NCBI RefSeq assembly: GCF_017874455.1 | Contig: NZ_JAGGLN010000004.1 | Span: 1-64,000, forward strand | DNA: 64,000 nucleotides | Direction of reading: 5' to 3' | From: Methanobacterium aggregans | GTDB lineage: Archaea > Methanobacteriota > Methanobacteria > Methanobacteriales > Methanobacteriaceae | Part shown: positions 7,816 to 17,008 of the stretch, in pieces | Numbering within the stretch: the stretch's first letter is position 1 | Layout of the letters: each line of letters begins with the position of its first letter | The notes under the pieces: generated by a model | Seen by the model: the letters and a program-made list of their open reading frames with translations, nothing else | What the model was told of the DNA's origin: nothing | Database searches by the model: none | Made by a program: the position numbers and the translations under genes

Positions 7816-10800
7816 TCACCTCCTTCCCCTGAAGTATCCTGCACCAACAAGACCCACAAGAACTATTATGCCCAGTATTGCAGCTATTGGCATGCCTGTC
7901 TGGGAGGAACTTGAACCGTTGTTCTTGGTGATCTCGTAGGACTTCTGACCAGTGCTTCCTGCCTGTGAAGAGGAGCTTCCATGATTACTGGACTGGGAAC
8001 TGCTCTCCCCTGCACCGGTTGAAGCCGAGGTTGATGCTTCCACAGATGTGGATCCCCCGTTACCCTGGGAACCCTGAGAATTCTGGGAACTTGAAGGGTT
8101 AGATGTAGGTGCACTTCCTGCAAATGCAGCACTTCCTGTTGCAGCGTAAAGTTTGCTCTTCAAAGCTGCAAGCATATCAGGGTTTATGTACTGGGTTGCC
8201 CATTTCATCATGGCTACGTTACCGCAGCTGCAGTCGCAGCAGGCAACACCGTGCTCCATGACCATCTGTGCCCAGGTGTTTGCAACGAGTTTCATGGTTG
8301 CAGTGTCTGGCTTCCAGTAGCCCTTGTAGGCTGCTGTGAGCATGGTTCCAGTCATGCTGATCATGGAGTAGGCGTTGTTTCCAGTGGAAAGCCACTTTGT
8401 AACGCCTGTGTTGTACTGGTCCTTGAGGTAGGTGTTCACTGCCTCGTCCCACATCCAGCCCTTAACAAGTTCTGGATTGGTGACCTGCCATCCCCAGAGG
8501 TTGGAGATGAATTTATTGGACATTTCCCTTGCACCGCTGTAGCCTTCACCCATCATCCCATGTATCCACTGGGGGTTAAGGTAACGGGTTCGAAGTTCCA
8601 TTCCCATGTAACTTTCAAGGGACATGACCCTTGCGTTGTTGCGGTTTGCATAGGATAGAACGTTGAGATCAGGAGCCCTTCCATTGTTGGTGCGTTTTAT
8701 GGCCAGTGAGAGTCCTCCGAAGTAGTCGAAGAAATCGTCGTTGTCCAGTACACCGTAGACATTGGAGCTTCTGCTGTGGTAGGCTGTTCCAACCCCCTTG
8801 AGAAGTTCCTTGAAGAGCTCGGTGTTGGGTGTTCCCCAGTTCCTCTCGGTGTAGGAGTGGCCCATCCTCTCAAGGTACATGTCAGCTATGGTGTCTGTGC
8901 TGTTCCATGTCCATGACTGTTCCACTGCCTTGCTGACACCTGCGCCGTACTCCCCCACAGCATCGGAGAATATCCTGGTTATTGCAAGTTCACCTGCATC
9001 GTTGGATGAAACACCCCTTGCCTTAAGCTCCTGAACAGTCTGCAGCCAGTGCTTGGCAACGTAGTTGGTTTCAAGTGATTCACTTCCATAGATGCCTGTT
9101 GGGAAGGTTGCGTTGGTTGAGTAGCCAGCTGTTATAAGGGGCTGCAGTGCGTAGTCAAGGCTGTTCTTGAGGCTGCTGTACTTGGGATCAGTGCATATGG
9201 TTTTGTAGGATGCTGCAAGTGCAACACGGTAGGATCTGTCCATGTTCACCAGTAGTTTCGGGAACAGGTCCCTGAAGAGTCCGCTGGTGGTTGTTATCAC
9301 ATCGATCCTTGGGCGTGTGTAGTTTGCAGGCAGTGGTGAGAGTCCCATCTCAACACGGGTTTTATTGAGGTCTGCTGTGAGTTCTGAGCTTGGTGTTGCA
9401 ACCATCTTACCCACCGTACCTCCCTCATTGAGCCATTTCTGTGTTTTTTCAGGTTCCACTCCAAGCATCCTGAGCACGAAGGACACCATGGTTCCGTCAT
9501 CACGGGAGGTTTCAACGCACCACACAACCGCTGCTATCTTCTCAGGAAGGTCTTTCTGGTCGAACTGTGCAAGTGCCATGTCTGCAAGTTTCTTACCAAG
9601 TTCCCATGCCGATTTCTTAGGAAGCTGGTTGTCGTTGGTTGAGTAAAAGTTCTTACCAGTTGGCAGGGCGTTCACGTTGTTTATTGGGTCGTTCCCTGTT
9701 GCCGGGGACACGTAGTTTCCACTGAGTGCACCTAAAAGTGCGTTCATCTCGTAGGTGGGGCTTTCACTCAGGAGCTTCCTGTAGTCCTCGATGTTTCCTC
9801 CGTTGACTGCTGCCATGGCCTTGGCCATCATATCAATTTCCTCACTGCTCCAATTTCCTCCAAAGGTGTGGAGACCATATGGAGTTAGTGTGCCCTCCAT
9901 TTCATCCAGGAAATCATCGACCTTGGTTATGTCTGCATCTGTGAGGTTTCTGGGGTTTTTTATGCCAAGTTCACCTGCTAGGTTGAGTTTCACCACGTTG
10001 CTACCTATCTCTGTCTTGTAACCTTCCTTAAGCTGGCTTCCATCTGGATCTGCACTGTGGAGTTTGTAGTTATCAAGGGATGTTTTCAGGACAGTGTAAT
10101 TTCCGTAGAGGGCTGTTGAGTTCATGGGAGGGGTCAGGTGGTCTATTATCACTGCGTTTCCCCTTCTCTTGGACTGCAGTCCCTCTGCAACTCCATCCAT
10201 GCTGTAGATGTATATGGATGGAACATCACCAGAGACTATGTCCGAGTAGTCGAAGCTTGTAAGTGCAACTTCCTTCCTTGGGAGCCATTCGTAGGTTGCG
10301 TGTCTTCCAAGGTGGACCTGTGCATCTGCTCCAAAAACCTCATTAACCCATGCATACCATGCAAGGTACTGGTGGGGTGGTGAAACTGCTGTGTTGTGGT
10401 AGAGTTTCTCCACATCTGCCTCCCATCCCCGCTGGGGTTCGGGACCTATGTAAACATTTCCAAAGAACATTCCCGGGATGACCACGTACTCAGTGCCATT
10501 TTTCTTCACTGTCATTATGTTTCCAGGTGCATCACCCCATCCTGAAAGGCCTGACATGTTCAGTGCCCTGAACTCAGCCTTTGCAGTGTAGAAATCGTTC
10601 CATTTGGTGGAATTTCCATTGGCAATTGCTTTTAATGCCATGTTCATCCTTTCAAGGAGTGTGTCTGCCTTTGCTGATTTATCTGCGTATGTATCTGCCA
10701 GGCTCTTTGTTTGGTTGGTCCATTTGTCTATTGCTGTTAGGGTTGCGCTGGTTGATCCACTGCTGATTCCGATTTTGGTGAGTTCCTCTATGTAGCCTGT

Positions 10801-12612
10801 TGGTCCCTCAACCACCTCCTTCTGGACTATGGGGTCGAGTTTGGCAAACCATGCCTTGTACTTGTCTGCCTCCCAGAGTATGGTGTTTGGGTTTTCTGCA
10901 AGTTTTTCAAGTTCTCCTGGTGCCCAGTTTGCAACGTTGATCCCCCTCTGGATCATCTCATCCACGAGCTGGGTTGAGTTGTCTGGGATGTTTCCCACTG
11001 TGTAGTTCTGGGCCTTGAGTGTTTGGAGTATGTTTATTATGCTTTCAGGGACGTTTAGGTAGCTTGCACCTATGTTCTGTTTGCCTGGTGGGTAGTTGTA
11101 GTAGATCATTGCGATCTTCTTGTCACTGTTACTTGTGGTCTGGAGGTTCACCCAGCTGGCGATCCTGTCTGAAAGGGCATCGATCCTCTCTGTTATTGGT
11201 TTGAACCTGGATATCTGTGCTCCTGTCACTGGATCTATCATGGTTTCGCTTGCTGCAACGAAGGTGGGTTCTATTATTCCCTGGGTCTCTGCATTGGCTA
11301 TCTTGTAGTAAACCTCGTTCCAGGGCAGTCCTTCCTGTGAAACAAGCCAGTCCCCCTCTGTTCTTTTATCTGTTCTCATGGCCTTGAAAACAGGCACGTT
11401 GAGGCTTTCAAGCAGGGTGTTGGTGTTGTTGTTTCCCAGTGTGAAGTCGAAGAAGCTCACAACTGCGTTCACCCTGTTCTGGGGGTCTGTGAAGAACTTG
11501 GTCATTGCTGAGTGTACACTGGCACCTGATGATCCAACGATGGGTATCACGTTGAATCCCCTGGCAACCAGGGCGTCTATGAGGCTCTGGTAGTGGTCCA
11601 TGTTTCCGTTTGTAACGTAGCTCACATCATCCACGATTCCAACTGTGGGTGCACTGCTGTTTTTTGAGTAGGTTTTCATGTAGTCTTCAAGGCTGTTGAA
11701 GGTTTTACCGTCCCTGTAGAGCATCTCCTTTCTGGTTGAAACCCAGGGCTCTGGATCCCATGAAACATTCCATGAACCACCATTGGAGAGTTCGTAGTTT
11801 TTTATGGAGTATTTAAGCTGGTTTTCAAAGTTCTGGGTTCCCTTCTGGGTGTAGTAGCACGCCATATCGATCCACTCCACACCCTTGGGGTTGTACTGGG
11901 GGCTTGAAGAGTTCAACCACCTTGACCTGTAGGATTCAAGTGCAGTGGTGTTGCTGTTTTTAACTGCCAATCGCAGGGAGCTCAGGTCTGAGTCTGATAC
12001 TCCGCTGAATATCTTGGTACCGTTCACAGTGTTCATTCTGGTCAGGTTGCTGGTTGTGCCCTGATCATCCATCATCATGAAGTCCTTACCATTGAGGATT
12101 TCCTTGTTGGTTGATATGAGGTTCCAGAGTTTTTTGTTCACTGTGTCTGATATCCATTCACCTATCACTATCTGGGAGCCTTCGATCAGGGCCTTCAATT
12201 CACTGTTGTTCATTGCTTCTATCTGCTTGTAGGAGCGCACCTCAAATGAAACTGGTGCATCGTAGTTTCCCACGGGATTGAGGAGTTCCATGACCCTGTA
12301 TGCAGCATCGTTTATGGATTTTATGTTGGCATCTGAGCTTATAACGAAGACCTTGGGATCAACCAGTCCTCCCTTGGAACCTTTGGTTTTAAGGTCAGGG
12401 AATGTTGACGTGTTCGTTGAAATCTCTGAATTGACTGAAGTGCTTGAAGAGTTTGAAGGGGTGGATACTGTAAAATTAAGATCTTGAACATTATAATTTT
12501 CTGTTTCCACTGGTTCAACTCCAGAATCATTAATCTGTGCTGCTGTAACCGGCCCCATGGAGCTCATCATTAGTATGAAGCATATCATCAATGAACTGAG
12601 TTTTTGGTTAAT
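7816..12612 (-). CDS. Secreted, membrane-anchored CobN-like cobaltochelatase-family protein
   Basis: A giant protein of about 1,598 residues from the CobN/BchH chelatase large-subunit family. Family motifs include YNYPPGKQNIGASYL, then HLGRHATYEWLPRKE (H767 and H771), the SKRRGNAVIIDHLTPP segment and a CCDCSCGN cysteine cluster near residue 1450. Unlike cytoplasmic CobN it has an N-terminal signal peptide (LSSLMICFILMMSS...TAAQ), a Ser/Gly/Gln-rich stalk (about 1490-1565), the motif GQKSYEITK and one C-terminal helix ending in Arg. The catalytic part should therefore lie outside the membrane, where ATP is scarce, so binding or scavenging of a corrinoid, tetrapyrrole or metal is as likely as insertion. 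A strong GGAGGTGA precedes an ATT codon at 12612, the best-spaced in-frame start. A TTG at 12648 would place the ribosome binding site inside the gene. It neighbours CbiMNQ genes. Confidence 0.8.
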   Translation of the reverse strand: MNQKLSSLMICFILMMSSMGPVTAAQINDSGVEPVETENYNVQDLNFTVSTPSNSSSTSVNSEISTNTSTFPDLKTKGSKGGLVDPKVFVISSDANIKSINDAAYRVMELLNPVGNYDAPVSFEVRSYKQIEAMNNSELKALIEGSQIVIGEWISDTVNKKLWNLISTNKEILNGKDFMMMDDQGTTSNLTRMNTVNGTKIFSGVSDSDLSSLRLAVKNSNTTALESYRSRWLNSSSPQYNPKGVEWIDMACYYTQKGTQNFENQLKYSIKNYELSNGGSWNVSWDPEPWVSTRKEMLYRDGKTFNSLEDYMKTYSKNSSAPTVGIVDDVSYVTNGNMDHYQSLIDALVARGFNVIPIVGSSGASVHSAMTKFFTDPQNRVNAVVSFFDFTLGNNNTNTLLESLNVPVFKAMRTDKRTEGDWLVSQEGLPWNEVYYKIANAETQGIIEPTFVAASETMIDPVTGAQISRFKPITERIDALSDRIASWVNLQTTSNSDKKIAMIYYNYPPGKQNIGASYLNVPESIINILQTLKAQNYTVGNIPDNSTQLVDEMIQRGINVANWAPGELEKLAENPNTILWEADKYKAWFAKLDPIVQKEVVEGPTGYIEELTKIGISSGSTSATLTAIDKWTNQTKSLADTYADKSAKADTLLERMNMALKAIANGNSTKWNDFYTAKAEFRALNMSGLSGWGDAPGNIMTVKKNGTEYVVIPGMFFGNVYIGPEPQRGWEADVEKLYHNTAVSPPHQYLAWYAWVNEVFGADAQVHLGRHATYEWLPRKEVALTSFDYSDIVSGDVPSIYIYSMDGVAEGLQSKRRGNAVIIDHLTPPMNSTALYGNYTVLKTSLDNYKLHSADPDGSQLKEGYKTEIGSNVVKLNLAGELGIKNPRNLTDADITKVDDFLDEMEGTLTPYGLHTFGGNWSSEEIDMMAKAMAAVNGGNIEDYRKLLSESPTYEMNALLGALSGNYVSPATGNDPINNVNALPTGKNFYSTNDNQLPKKSAWELGKKLADMALAQFDQKDLPEKIAAVVWCVETSRDDGTMVSFVLRMLGVEPEKTQKWLNEGGTVGKMVATPSSELTADLNKTRVEMGLSPLPANYTRPRIDVITTTSGLFRDLFPKLLVNMDRSYRVALAASYKTICTDPKYSSLKNSLDYALQPLITAGYSTNATFPTGIYGSESLETNYVAKHWLQTVQELKARGVSSNDAGELAITRIFSDAVGEYGAGVSKAVEQSWTWNSTDTIADMYLERMGHSYTERNWGTPNTELFKELLKGVGTAYHSRSSNVYGVLDNDDFFDYFGGLSLAIKRTNNGRAPDLNVLSYANRNNARVMSLESYMGMELRTRYLNPQWIHGMMGEGYSGAREMSNKFISNLWGWQVTNPELVKGWMWDEAVNTYLKDQYNTGVTKWLSTGNNAYSMISMTGTMLTAAYKGYWKPDTATMKLVANTWAQMVMEHGVACCDCSCGNVAMMKWATQYINPDMLAALKSKLYAATGSAAFAGSAPTSNPSSSQNSQGSQGNGGSTSVEASTSASTGAGESSSQSSNHGSSSSQAGSTGQKSYEITKNNGSSSSQTGMPIAAILGIIVLVGLVGAGYFRGRR

Positions 12613-12620
12613 ACATTTCA

Positions 12621-12626
12621 CCTCCT
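12621..12626 (-). promoter_or_regulatory. Ribosome binding site that points to a non-canonical start
   Basis: On the minus strand AAGGAGGTGA is followed by AATGT and then ATT. The only ATG nearby (12616-12614) is one base out of frame and meets a stop after two codons. Spacing therefore favours ATT at 12612, or a sequencing or frameshift event, as the start of the CobN-like protein. Confidence 0.5.
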
Positions 12627-12659
12627 TTTTATTTTTTTTAGTGTGCAAAGGTAGATAAG

Positions 12660-12692
12660 AGTAATACTATATATAGTATTTGTGTTATTACT
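12660..12692. promoter_or_regulatory. Dyad operator overlapping the TATA box of the CobN-like gene
   Basis: AGTAATA-N19-TATTACT encloses an 18-bp perfect palindrome AATACTATATATAGTATT (12663-12680) that includes the TATA box. A transcription start about 25 bases downstream would give a leader of roughly 35 nt. Further AGTAATA copies lie at 12716 and 12736. Confidence 0.7.
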
Positions 12693-13199
12693 GGTCGGGG
12701 AGAAATGAGAGGATTAGTAATACAAAATGGTGAAAAGTAATATTTTTATCCTAATTATAAATGAATTATTAATACTTTATTGGGATGGTCCAATTTAGGG
12801 AGGGTTTAAAAGTATTACAGGCCGGAATCCTGGAGTACAAGAACTGCTGGGAAGAATCCCATGTTTTAAGTTGATTGAAGATGGTTCACCCTCCAGGTTG
12901 AAAAATTCAGAATGAAAATCCCATTGGATCATTTACATAAAAAGTGGAGGGTTGAAAAAAGTGGCAGAAGTTACTTGTTAAACAACTTAAACTTACTACT
13001 GCTTCTTTCAACAATGTTTGGAATGGTATTGCCACACCAAACCCTAATCTGTACCCCAACTTATTTAACACTTTCTATTTAGTTTGTATTAATAATTTTG
13101 GGGGTTAAAAAGGCTGATAAGTAATAAATGGGAAAAGTTATGAACCATACAAAAATTCAAAATCAGCTTTTAAAAAAAGAAAAAAATGGGAAAGGGTTT
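12693..13199. other. Intergenic region upstream of the CobN-like gene
   Basis: Besides the extra AGTAATAC/AGTAATAT boxes at 12716-12743, this 500-bp stretch holds AT-rich DNA and an A-rich tract (about 13165-13200) next to the stop of the FmdE-domain gene. No gene was recognised. Confidence 0.5.
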
Positions 13200-16157
13200 T
13201 TACTGTCCGAATGAACCTCCTCTGTAGAGGAATCCAATACCTGCAAGACCAACAATAATTATGATTCCAACGACAGCTGCACCAACTGGGAAGCTGGACT
13301 TGGAAGAATCATTACCACTTGTCTTTGAGACCTCGTAGGACTTCTGTCCCTGAGCTTCAGCTCCTGGAGTGGTTGTTTCGCTGGTTGTTGAAGCTGCACT
13401 AACAGTTGCAGTGCTTCCAACTGAACCCTGGGAACTGGAAACTCCAGATCCATTACCTGAACCGTTATCCTGAGCACCGTTACCTGATCCTTGGGATCCT
13501 CCGTTTTTAGAACCCTGGGAACCACCGTTGTTGGTGTTTCCATCCGGAACCTTAATAAGGCTCGCCAGGCTCTGCTGTGGAATGGTCTTGAAGTAGGCAA
13601 GTGCACTCATACCATTGGCACCTCCCTGTTTCAGGGCCTTGAACTGGCTCTCAGACAGGTAGTTACCGTTGCTTGTAACTGTTGTAGGCGGACTCTTCAC
13701 CCGAGGATTGGGCCTGCCATTGTACATGTCTATGTATGCCTGTATAGTTGCTTCCCTCTGGGCTTCACTGGTTGTAAGGTCGCTTGTATCGATATCAGCC
13801 CATTTAAATGTGATAACGTATACGTGGGCAACCTTGAGCTTGTCGTCCCACACTGCAATGATTCCCTCCTCTTTTCCACCGTTTATGAAGTCAGATGCAA
13901 CTTCATCACTTGGCAGCCTCTGGTTAAGGTAGGTTCCCATTCCAGGGGATATGCCTAGGAGGTAAACCAGACTGTCGTCCTTACAGTAAATGCTGTCACC
14001 TATGTAGGTGTAGCTCTGACTATCCGATGTTAATGGGATGTTCTTGAGTACGTAGTCTGACATGAAGAATCCAGGCTGTACACCCGGACATGCATGGTCG
14101 TGGAAGAGGAAGGTTACGATCTGGTCGAATGGTGGGTTGTTCCTCCAGGCATTGGATATGCTCTGTATGTTGAAGAAGTTTCCATCAACGAAAACCTTGC
14201 TTCCAATGTATGAAACATTTGTGGCATTGTTGAGTGCTGCTGGACCGATGTCGTTGACGTTCTGAACGTTGCTGCCGTTTCCAACTATGAAGCTATTCGT
14301 TGCGTTGTCGTAGCGCATGTAGATTGAGCTGAGTGTTGTTCCGTCCAGTCCCCTGAGCACGAATGTGAACCATAATGGCTTCCATACACCTGTGTGAACA
14401 GGCAGCAGGGTTGATCTGCTGAGCCTTGAGCCCAGAACCTGGTATATACCGTCCCATGCTGCTTCTGTTGTCTGGCCGTTAAGGTAAACGTATCCTGCTG
14501 ATGTGAGCACTGCAAGGTCCCTGTCATCCTTCTCAATGTCGATACCAAGTTCCTCCTTGAATATCTTCTTGGCGAGGTTGGCAGCCTGAACACCTATGTC
14601 CTTCATCTGGTCGTAGCTTAAGTTGGAAGATGTGCCTGTTGTGGTGTTTGCCCTTGTTGCGTTGGCCAGGTGCAGACTGTCTATGTAAGCCATATCAAGT
14701 CCATGTGCCTGCTGGGCTGGTATTCTCACGCTTCCATCTTTATTGGTGATGTTGTCTGCTGTTCCAACCAGGTAGTAGTAATGGGTTTCGTTGAGTCCTT
14801 TCAGTTCCCTGTAGAATTCAATGAAGTACTCTGGATTGGTCTTCATCTTGTTCATTATCCATGTGTTGAACTTGAGTTCAGCAAGGTTACCCTCTAATTT
14901 GATACCAGTTTCCTTCTCGAATGCTGTTCTTGTTTCGTTGCGTTTGAACCTCAAAATTATGAGATCTCCGGTTTTGGTCTTGTCGTACCAGCGTATGAAG
15001 GCCAGCATGCTGCTGTCGGCCCCAGTTGCACTGGTGTCGTATCCGGAGTATCCACTTTTACCAGGGGTTGCATCGAAGAAGTAGAGTGCTGCATCATCAA
15101 CAGAATCTCCAGTTACACCTATGACCTTGTAGGATGTTACATCCCCGGGAGAACCTGGTCCTGTGCTGGTTGCCTGTACAGGCGGATAGTACTTCATCAT
15201 GGCCTGGGTTATTATGTAACCGCTGATGGTTCCCTGACACACGTGTCCATGAAATGCAGCTTCACGTAGAAGATCTGCAGGTGCTCCTGCTGCCCATGCA
15301 TTTGCAAGGCTTGCGTAGGAGAATGTGTTGGCTGAACCCACCTTTGCAAGGTAGTTGTTCCACTGGAGCTTGGTCATGTTCTCGGATATTGTACCTGTGT
15401 AAACAGGGACAGCTGTACCGTTCCTGAAACAAACTGCAGTTAAAGTATTCCCCCTAAGGACAACAAAGCAGAAGTCCACGGGATCAGTTGCTGTCTGCCT
15501 GAGCATCAGTATGTTTCCCTTACCGTAGCTTATCCTACCATTTGAACCGTTGAGTATACCCTCAACACAGTCTTCACTGGTACTTCCGTTGAGTTTTGGC
15601 ACACCTGCAGTTGTAATTGCAAGAACTTTGTCTGCTGTTGAGAAGTTCAGAAGCTGGTCTGCCTTGGCTGTGACATCCCTTCCAAGTTTGTAGGCTGCTG
15701 TTGCCTGCATGTTGAAGGTTGCACTGCCGTAAAAGTTAGGATCGGTAGCATCAGAAGAAGTGTACACAGCAATCTTCTGTTCCTGAGTTATGTAACCCGG
15801 AGCAGAGACAGAGATGTTAAAAGTTGTACCGTTCACAACACCAGGATAGTCGAAACTCACCTTGTAACCCTTAAATGCAGAGTCGTAGGTTTTGGTGAAA
15901 TTAATTGTCTTACCTGTGCTGTCCTTAACCTTTATCTCAGGATTTATCCCACTGTCTGAACTGTAGGGATAGTTAACCTTAACACCGATGACTGGGTCAA
16001 CAGGTGCTGAACTCTGGGTAGAAGAGTTAGAAACATTCAAACCTTGACTCGATTGCAGAGCACCTCCATCAGTAGATGAATCTGCTGCAGAAACTGCACC
16101 ACAAAGAACCATTACCATGAGCATGGTTAAACCAATTATCAATCCTTGTTTTCTCAT
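13200..16157 (-). CDS. Secreted twin FmdE-domain protein with C-terminal membrane anchor
   Basis: A 985-residue surface protein. It has a clear signal peptide (MRKQGLIIGLTMLMVMVLCG...SAA), an Ig-like region near residues 50-150 and then an internally duplicated unit. Each unit has an alpha/beta segment (LAITTAGVPKLNG near 177; LAVLTSAGYVYLNG near 550) followed by an FmdE-type domain with H-G-H-V-C-Q-G (H303, H305, C307) or H-D-H-A-C-P-G (H686, H688, C690). A Gly/Ser/Asn-rich stalk, GQKSYEVSK and a C-terminal helix follow. FmdE domains are named from the formylmethanofuran dehydrogenase operon and their role is not established. The exposed His/His/Cys sets suggest metal or metallocofactor binding. 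The start is secured by AAAGGAGGTG. It shares anchor and promoter with the CobN-like gene. Confidence 0.8.
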   Translation of the reverse strand: MRKQGLIIGLTMLMVMVLCGAVSAADSSTDGGALQSSQGLNVSNSSTQSSAPVDPVIGVKVNYPYSSDSGINPEIKVKDSTGKTINFTKTYDSAFKGYKVSFDYPGVVNGTTFNISVSAPGYITQEQKIAVYTSSDATDPNFYGSATFNMQATAAYKLGRDVTAKADQLLNFSTADKVLAITTAGVPKLNGSTSEDCVEGILNGSNGRISYGKGNILMLRQTATDPVDFCFVVLRGNTLTAVCFRNGTAVPVYTGTISENMTKLQWNNYLAKVGSANTFSYASLANAWAAGAPADLLREAAFHGHVCQGTISGYIITQAMMKYYPPVQATSTGPGSPGDVTSYKVIGVTGDSVDDAALYFFDATPGKSGYSGYDTSATGADSSMLAFIRWYDKTKTGDLIILRFKRNETRTAFEKETGIKLEGNLAELKFNTWIMNKMKTNPEYFIEFYRELKGLNETHYYYLVGTADNITNKDGSVRIPAQQAHGLDMAYIDSLHLANATRANTTTGTSSNLSYDQMKDIGVQAANLAKKIFKEELGIDIEKDDRDLAVLTSAGYVYLNGQTTEAAWDGIYQVLGSRLSRSTLLPVHTGVWKPLWFTFVLRGLDGTTLSSIYMRYDNATNSFIVGNGSNVQNVNDIGPAALNNATNVSYIGSKVFVDGNFFNIQSISNAWRNNPPFDQIVTFLFHDHACPGVQPGFFMSDYVLKNIPLTSDSQSYTYIGDSIYCKDDSLVYLLGISPGMGTYLNQRLPSDEVASDFINGGKEEGIIAVWDDKLKVAHVYVITFKWADIDTSDLTTSEAQREATIQAYIDMYNGRPNPRVKSPPTTVTSNGNYLSESQFKALKQGGANGMSALAYFKTIPQQSLASLIKVPDGNTNNGGSQGSKNGGSQGSGNGAQDNGSGNGSGVSSSQGSVGSTATVSAASTTSETTTPGAEAQGQKSYEVSKTSGNDSSKSSFPVGAAVVGIIIIVGLAGIGFLYRGGSFGQ

Positions 16158-16199
16158 CTTTTCACCTCCTTTATCTTTTATTATGCAAGATTAGATGAT

Positions 16200-16232
16200 A
16201 GTAATACTATATATTAAGTTTGTGTTATTACT
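16200..16232. promoter_or_regulatory. Dyad operator overlapping the TATA box of the FmdE-domain gene
   Basis: AGTAATA-N19-TATTACT with the same spacing as at 12660 spans the TATA element. The TATA box lies about 50 bases before the start codon. Additional AGTAAT(A) copies occur at 16256 and 16275, again mirroring the CobN-like promoter. Confidence 0.7.
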
Positions 16233-16516
16233 GAACTGAGGGTTGGGGAAGAATTAGTAATAAATTGGCTAAAAAGTAATATTTTTATCCTAAAATTATA
16301 TAAAATCGTAATAATAACTTGTGAAATCAAATGAGGATTGTATTAAAAAAGGTAAAACCGAAACAATTCTAAAAAGATAATCCTATTCTAAAAAAATAAC
16401 CTAAAAACATGAAAGCAGAACCCCCTCAAGATATAAAATGATTTCATTATAAAAAAAATAAAAAAAATCCTGATAAACTCAATCAGAACTCGAAAAAAAG
16501 AAGGGGAATGAAACCT
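16233..16516. other. Intergenic region between the FmdE-domain gene and the small CbiN-like gene
   Basis: AT-rich, with A-runs around 16445-16500 after the stop of the gene at 16517, fitting a transcription end. The left part holds the extra operator-like boxes. No coding potential was seen. Confidence 0.4.
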
Positions 16517-16996
16517 TCAGGAGAGCTTCCTCTTCATGAAAAAGGCACCTGAACCAATCCCTGCAACAAGACCAATGAGAAGTCCACTTAAAAATGGAGT
16601 TACAAAGCCCGTGCTTGTGTTGGTTGCGGTTAACTTGTTCAGACCCTGTTTTATTGCTGTTTCATTGGCAGAACAAACAATTATCCTGTTTGAAAGGTCT
16701 GGATGCTGGGAAAGGAATTCGTTGACTGTTCCCTGGTATGCAACTGCCAGTATCTTCTTGTTTGGATTGGAAAGGGTATGTTCAAGCTGATGGGTAACAT
16801 CTGCATCTGATTTGAATTTGTAGACAGTGGCGTTCACCCCTGTTTCATCCACAACCTGTTTGGCAAGGTGAGCAGTTGAATTGTCTGTGATAACAATGGT
16901 TGACTCTGGTGTGACGTCAACACCATGGGCACTGACAGCAGCCATGTTTAAAGAGATTACAATCAGGAACAAAGTTATCTTCATATTATTCTTCAT
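16517..16996 (-). CDS. Small exported membrane-anchored protein next to CbiM (CbiN-like topology)
   Basis: 159 residues with an N-terminal signal or anchor (MKITLFLIVISLNMAAVSA), an external alpha/beta domain of about 95 residues and a C-terminal helix ending KRKLS. The two-helix topology with an outside domain resembles CbiN, the accessory of CbiM in ECF-type cobalt transporters, but the sequence lacks the usual PDGLE motif. It begins 12 bp after the CbiM-like gene and has its own GGAGG ribosome binding site, so the two are surely co-transcribed. I do not recognise the external domain. A role as a CbiN substitute or metal/cofactor relay is inference. Confidence 0.6.
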   Translation of the reverse strand: MKNNMKITLFLIVISLNMAAVSAHGVDVTPESTIVITDNSTAHLAKQVVDETGVNATVYKFKSDADVTHQLEHTLSNPNKKILAVAYQGTVNEFLSQHPDLSNRIIVCSANETAIKQGLNKLTATNTSTGFVTPFLSGLLIGLVAGIGSGAFFMKRKLS

Positions 16997-17008
16997 TTTT
17001 ATTCCTCC

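Noticed and set aside
8251..8658. Plus-strand open frame inside the CobN-like gene (and many similar ones to 12487)
   Set aside because: They are antisense shadows of a gene with clear family motifs and they lack initiation signals.
13491..13958. 155-codon plus-strand frame inside the FmdE-domain gene
   Set aside because: It lies opposite the C-terminal part of a well-supported secreted protein; composition and motif content do not support coding.
16200..16232. Assigning the dyad to NikR
   Set aside because: The arm sequence and spacing differ from the E. coli site and no nikR gene is in the window; it stays only an alternative.
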